64,000 nucleotides of DNA from Diogma glabrata (taxonomy: Eukaryota > Arthropoda > Insecta > Diptera > Cylindrotomidae), in the NCBI GenBank assembly GCA_963693315.1, contig OY856186.1, forward strand, positions 461,625,230 through 461,689,229. The letters run 5' to 3'. The position numbers and the translations under genes were made by a program. Positions 62,600 to 64,000 of this stretch are shown here, one piece after another. Position 1 is the first letter of the stretch, and every line of letters starts with the position of its first letter. The notes beneath the pieces were generated by a model that was not told where the DNA came from, did no database searches, and worked only from the letters and a program-made list of their open reading frames with translations.

Positions 62600-64000
62600 A
62601 TGTCAAAGGGTAAGTCTTTGTCTCAACAAAAAGGCAGCAGAGTAAACCAACAACTTTGCATTGACTTCACCAACATAAGAGGTCTCAATTCGAATCTAAA
62701 CGAGGTTCATCACTACATCGAAAAAAATAAACCTGACATATTGTTTCTTACCGAAACAATTGTTAGTGGGAAGCATCGAAAATGGATCTCGATACATACC
62801 GAATACCTAGTTACGAATTGGAACATTCCTTTTATAACAAGCATGGTGTCTGTGTATTTGTTCGAGATTCACTTTCATGTATGAGAATTAAGGCTTACGA
62901 GTTGAACTCTAAGCACCCTAATTCTATAGCAATGAAGATCTCAGGTGTTGATGAAACTATGTTTATAATAGGATTATACAGATCCCCAAATTCTCCCGCA
63001 GGATGTCCCTTTTTCGATAAAATACCGGCTAATCTAGACAGGATTACCACGGACTACCCCAAAGCAAGACTGGTCATTTTTGGAGACTTTAATATTCATA
63101 ATAAACAATGGTTTAAGTATTCATCGCGCATTGACGACGTAGGAAGGCAAGCCGAACTGATACTTGCAGATTATCACGGTTTGACGCAAATGATAGAATG
63201 TCCCACTAGAATCGCAGACAATTCATATGATAACAATAATTTGCTGGATCTGTTTTTGACAAACGAACCAGATACTACGAAGATAAAAGTTGAACAACCC
63301 CTCGGAACATCGGACCATTTACTAATATCAGCAATAGTGCAATTTACATCACCGACACAAATTAAAGCAAATCCTCGTCGGGTTTGGAACTATAAACGCG
63401 CTGACTGGGAGGGACTGAGAAACTTTTATGATGAAACACCTTGGAAAACTATTTGTTGTGTTGAGCAAGATCCTAGCACATCGGCAATAAGAATTTCTGA
63501 AATCATAAAAGAAGGAATGCGGCGGTTTATTCCAAATCGATTAATCACTCCTAAAACTGAGCCTTGGTTCACACGGGATGTTAATGAGTCAGTGAGGAAT
63601 AAACGCAAAGCATTCAAGACATATAACGCTAATAAAACACCTGAAACCCATAGCGCCTATAAGAAAGCCAGAAATATTAGTAAATTCAAAATAGACTTGG
63701 ACAAAGACGCGTTTATCCAGAAGAAAGCAAAGAAATTCGCCGAGCACCCATCTGGCTCACGTAGTTTCTTTCAGGCTGTTAAATCAGTCCAGAGCAATTT
63801 TACTCGATCCTCTATTCCAACCTTAGTTCTGAATGACATTCCCGTGAGTGACTCGAAAGAGAAGGCGGATCTTTTAGGTCGTATTTTCGCAGAAAACTCA
63901 AACATAGTTGAACCCCCCCCCCATTCTCCTACACTCATTCCCCCAGTTTTAACGAAAATGAAACCAATTATTTTTCGTTGCAATATTGTACGGAAAATGC
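62600..64000 (+). pseudogene. LINE endonuclease-RT, N-terminal part (runs off the window)
   Basis: ATG at 62600 (MSKGKSLSQQKG) leads to IDFTNIRGLNSNLNEVHHYI and PDILFLTETIV. A one-base slip near 62775 moves to a second frame, LDTYRIPSYELEHSFYNKHG, which stays open to 64000. Endonuclease motifs: IIGLYRSPNSP, LVIFGDFNIHNKQW (Asp, Asn), NNNLLDLFLTNEP, GTSDHLLIS (Ser-Asp-His). Then FAEHPSGSRSFFQAVKSVQS and IIFRCNIVRKM just before the RT core. It parallels the frame at 30443-33307 motif by motif, so the two are the same LINE lineage, clearly diverged. Whether the RT follows cannot be seen. Confidence 0.9.

Overview
This is AT-rich eukaryotic genomic DNA, most likely from an insect or another arthropod. 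It holds no host protein gene, rRNA or CRISPR array that I can support. Almost every readable coding stretch belongs to a transposable element: a Helitron, several Ty3/gypsy elements, a BEL/Pao element, Penelope-like elements (PLEs), four non-LTR (LINE) segments, several terminal-inverted-repeat (TIR) elements and MITEs, and a dispersed family carrying a satellite. Long (TA)n microsatellites and two runs of exactly 200 N (assembly gaps) complete it. The window reads as a heterochromatin-like nest of insertions.

Layout. 139-6217: a decayed minus-strand Helitron split by a gypsy LTR element (1276-5410) that has a 4-bp target duplication and an internal deletion leaving only the integrase end. 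6218-9757: two copies of a satellite-bearing repeat family around other repeats. 9858-12487: an element bounded by AGGGTTCCG ends with a ~285-bp tandem array. 12605-14627: two MITEs and a direct repeat pair. 14629-18361: a PLE (RT plus GIY-YIG endonuclease) lying between two (TA)n arrays, with a hammerhead-like CTGATGA...GAAA hairpin in its 3' region. 19617-33925: a BEL/Pao element with ~1.55-kb LTRs, a tRNA-Tyr-type primer site and a broken pol, whose 3' LTR is split by a LINE with an intact 954-codon EN-RT reading frame. 33842-34841: a tandem duplication of LTR end plus (TA)n plus unique tail. 34846-44400: mostly unassigned AT-rich DNA with a tRNA-like segment, a 2.4-kb TIR element, a 117-bp hairpin and a gypsy-type gag remnant.

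44405-46830: third satellite-family copy. 47000-50515: two minus-strand gypsy pol remnants, one split by a truncated LINE with a 10-bp target duplication. 51501-53990: another LINE (minus), abutting (TA)n. 56410-56909: an exactly bounded 500-bp foldback element with TA duplications. 57041-60750: fourth, inverted satellite-family copy hosting two nested TIR elements. 60912-62020: a second PLE with a 57-bp inverted copy of its own RT at its 5' end. 62600-64000: the start of a LINE related to the one at 30443, running off the window.

These genes do not form a pathway. The order of insertion can be read in several places (gypsy into Helitron, LINE into BEL LTR, LINE into gypsy integrase, TIR element into satellite family). 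The best leads for something undescribed are the satellite-bearing family with a subterminal inverted motif, the hammerhead-like motif in PLE-type sequence, the association of retroelement ends with (TA)n arrays, and the dispersed 117-bp hairpin.
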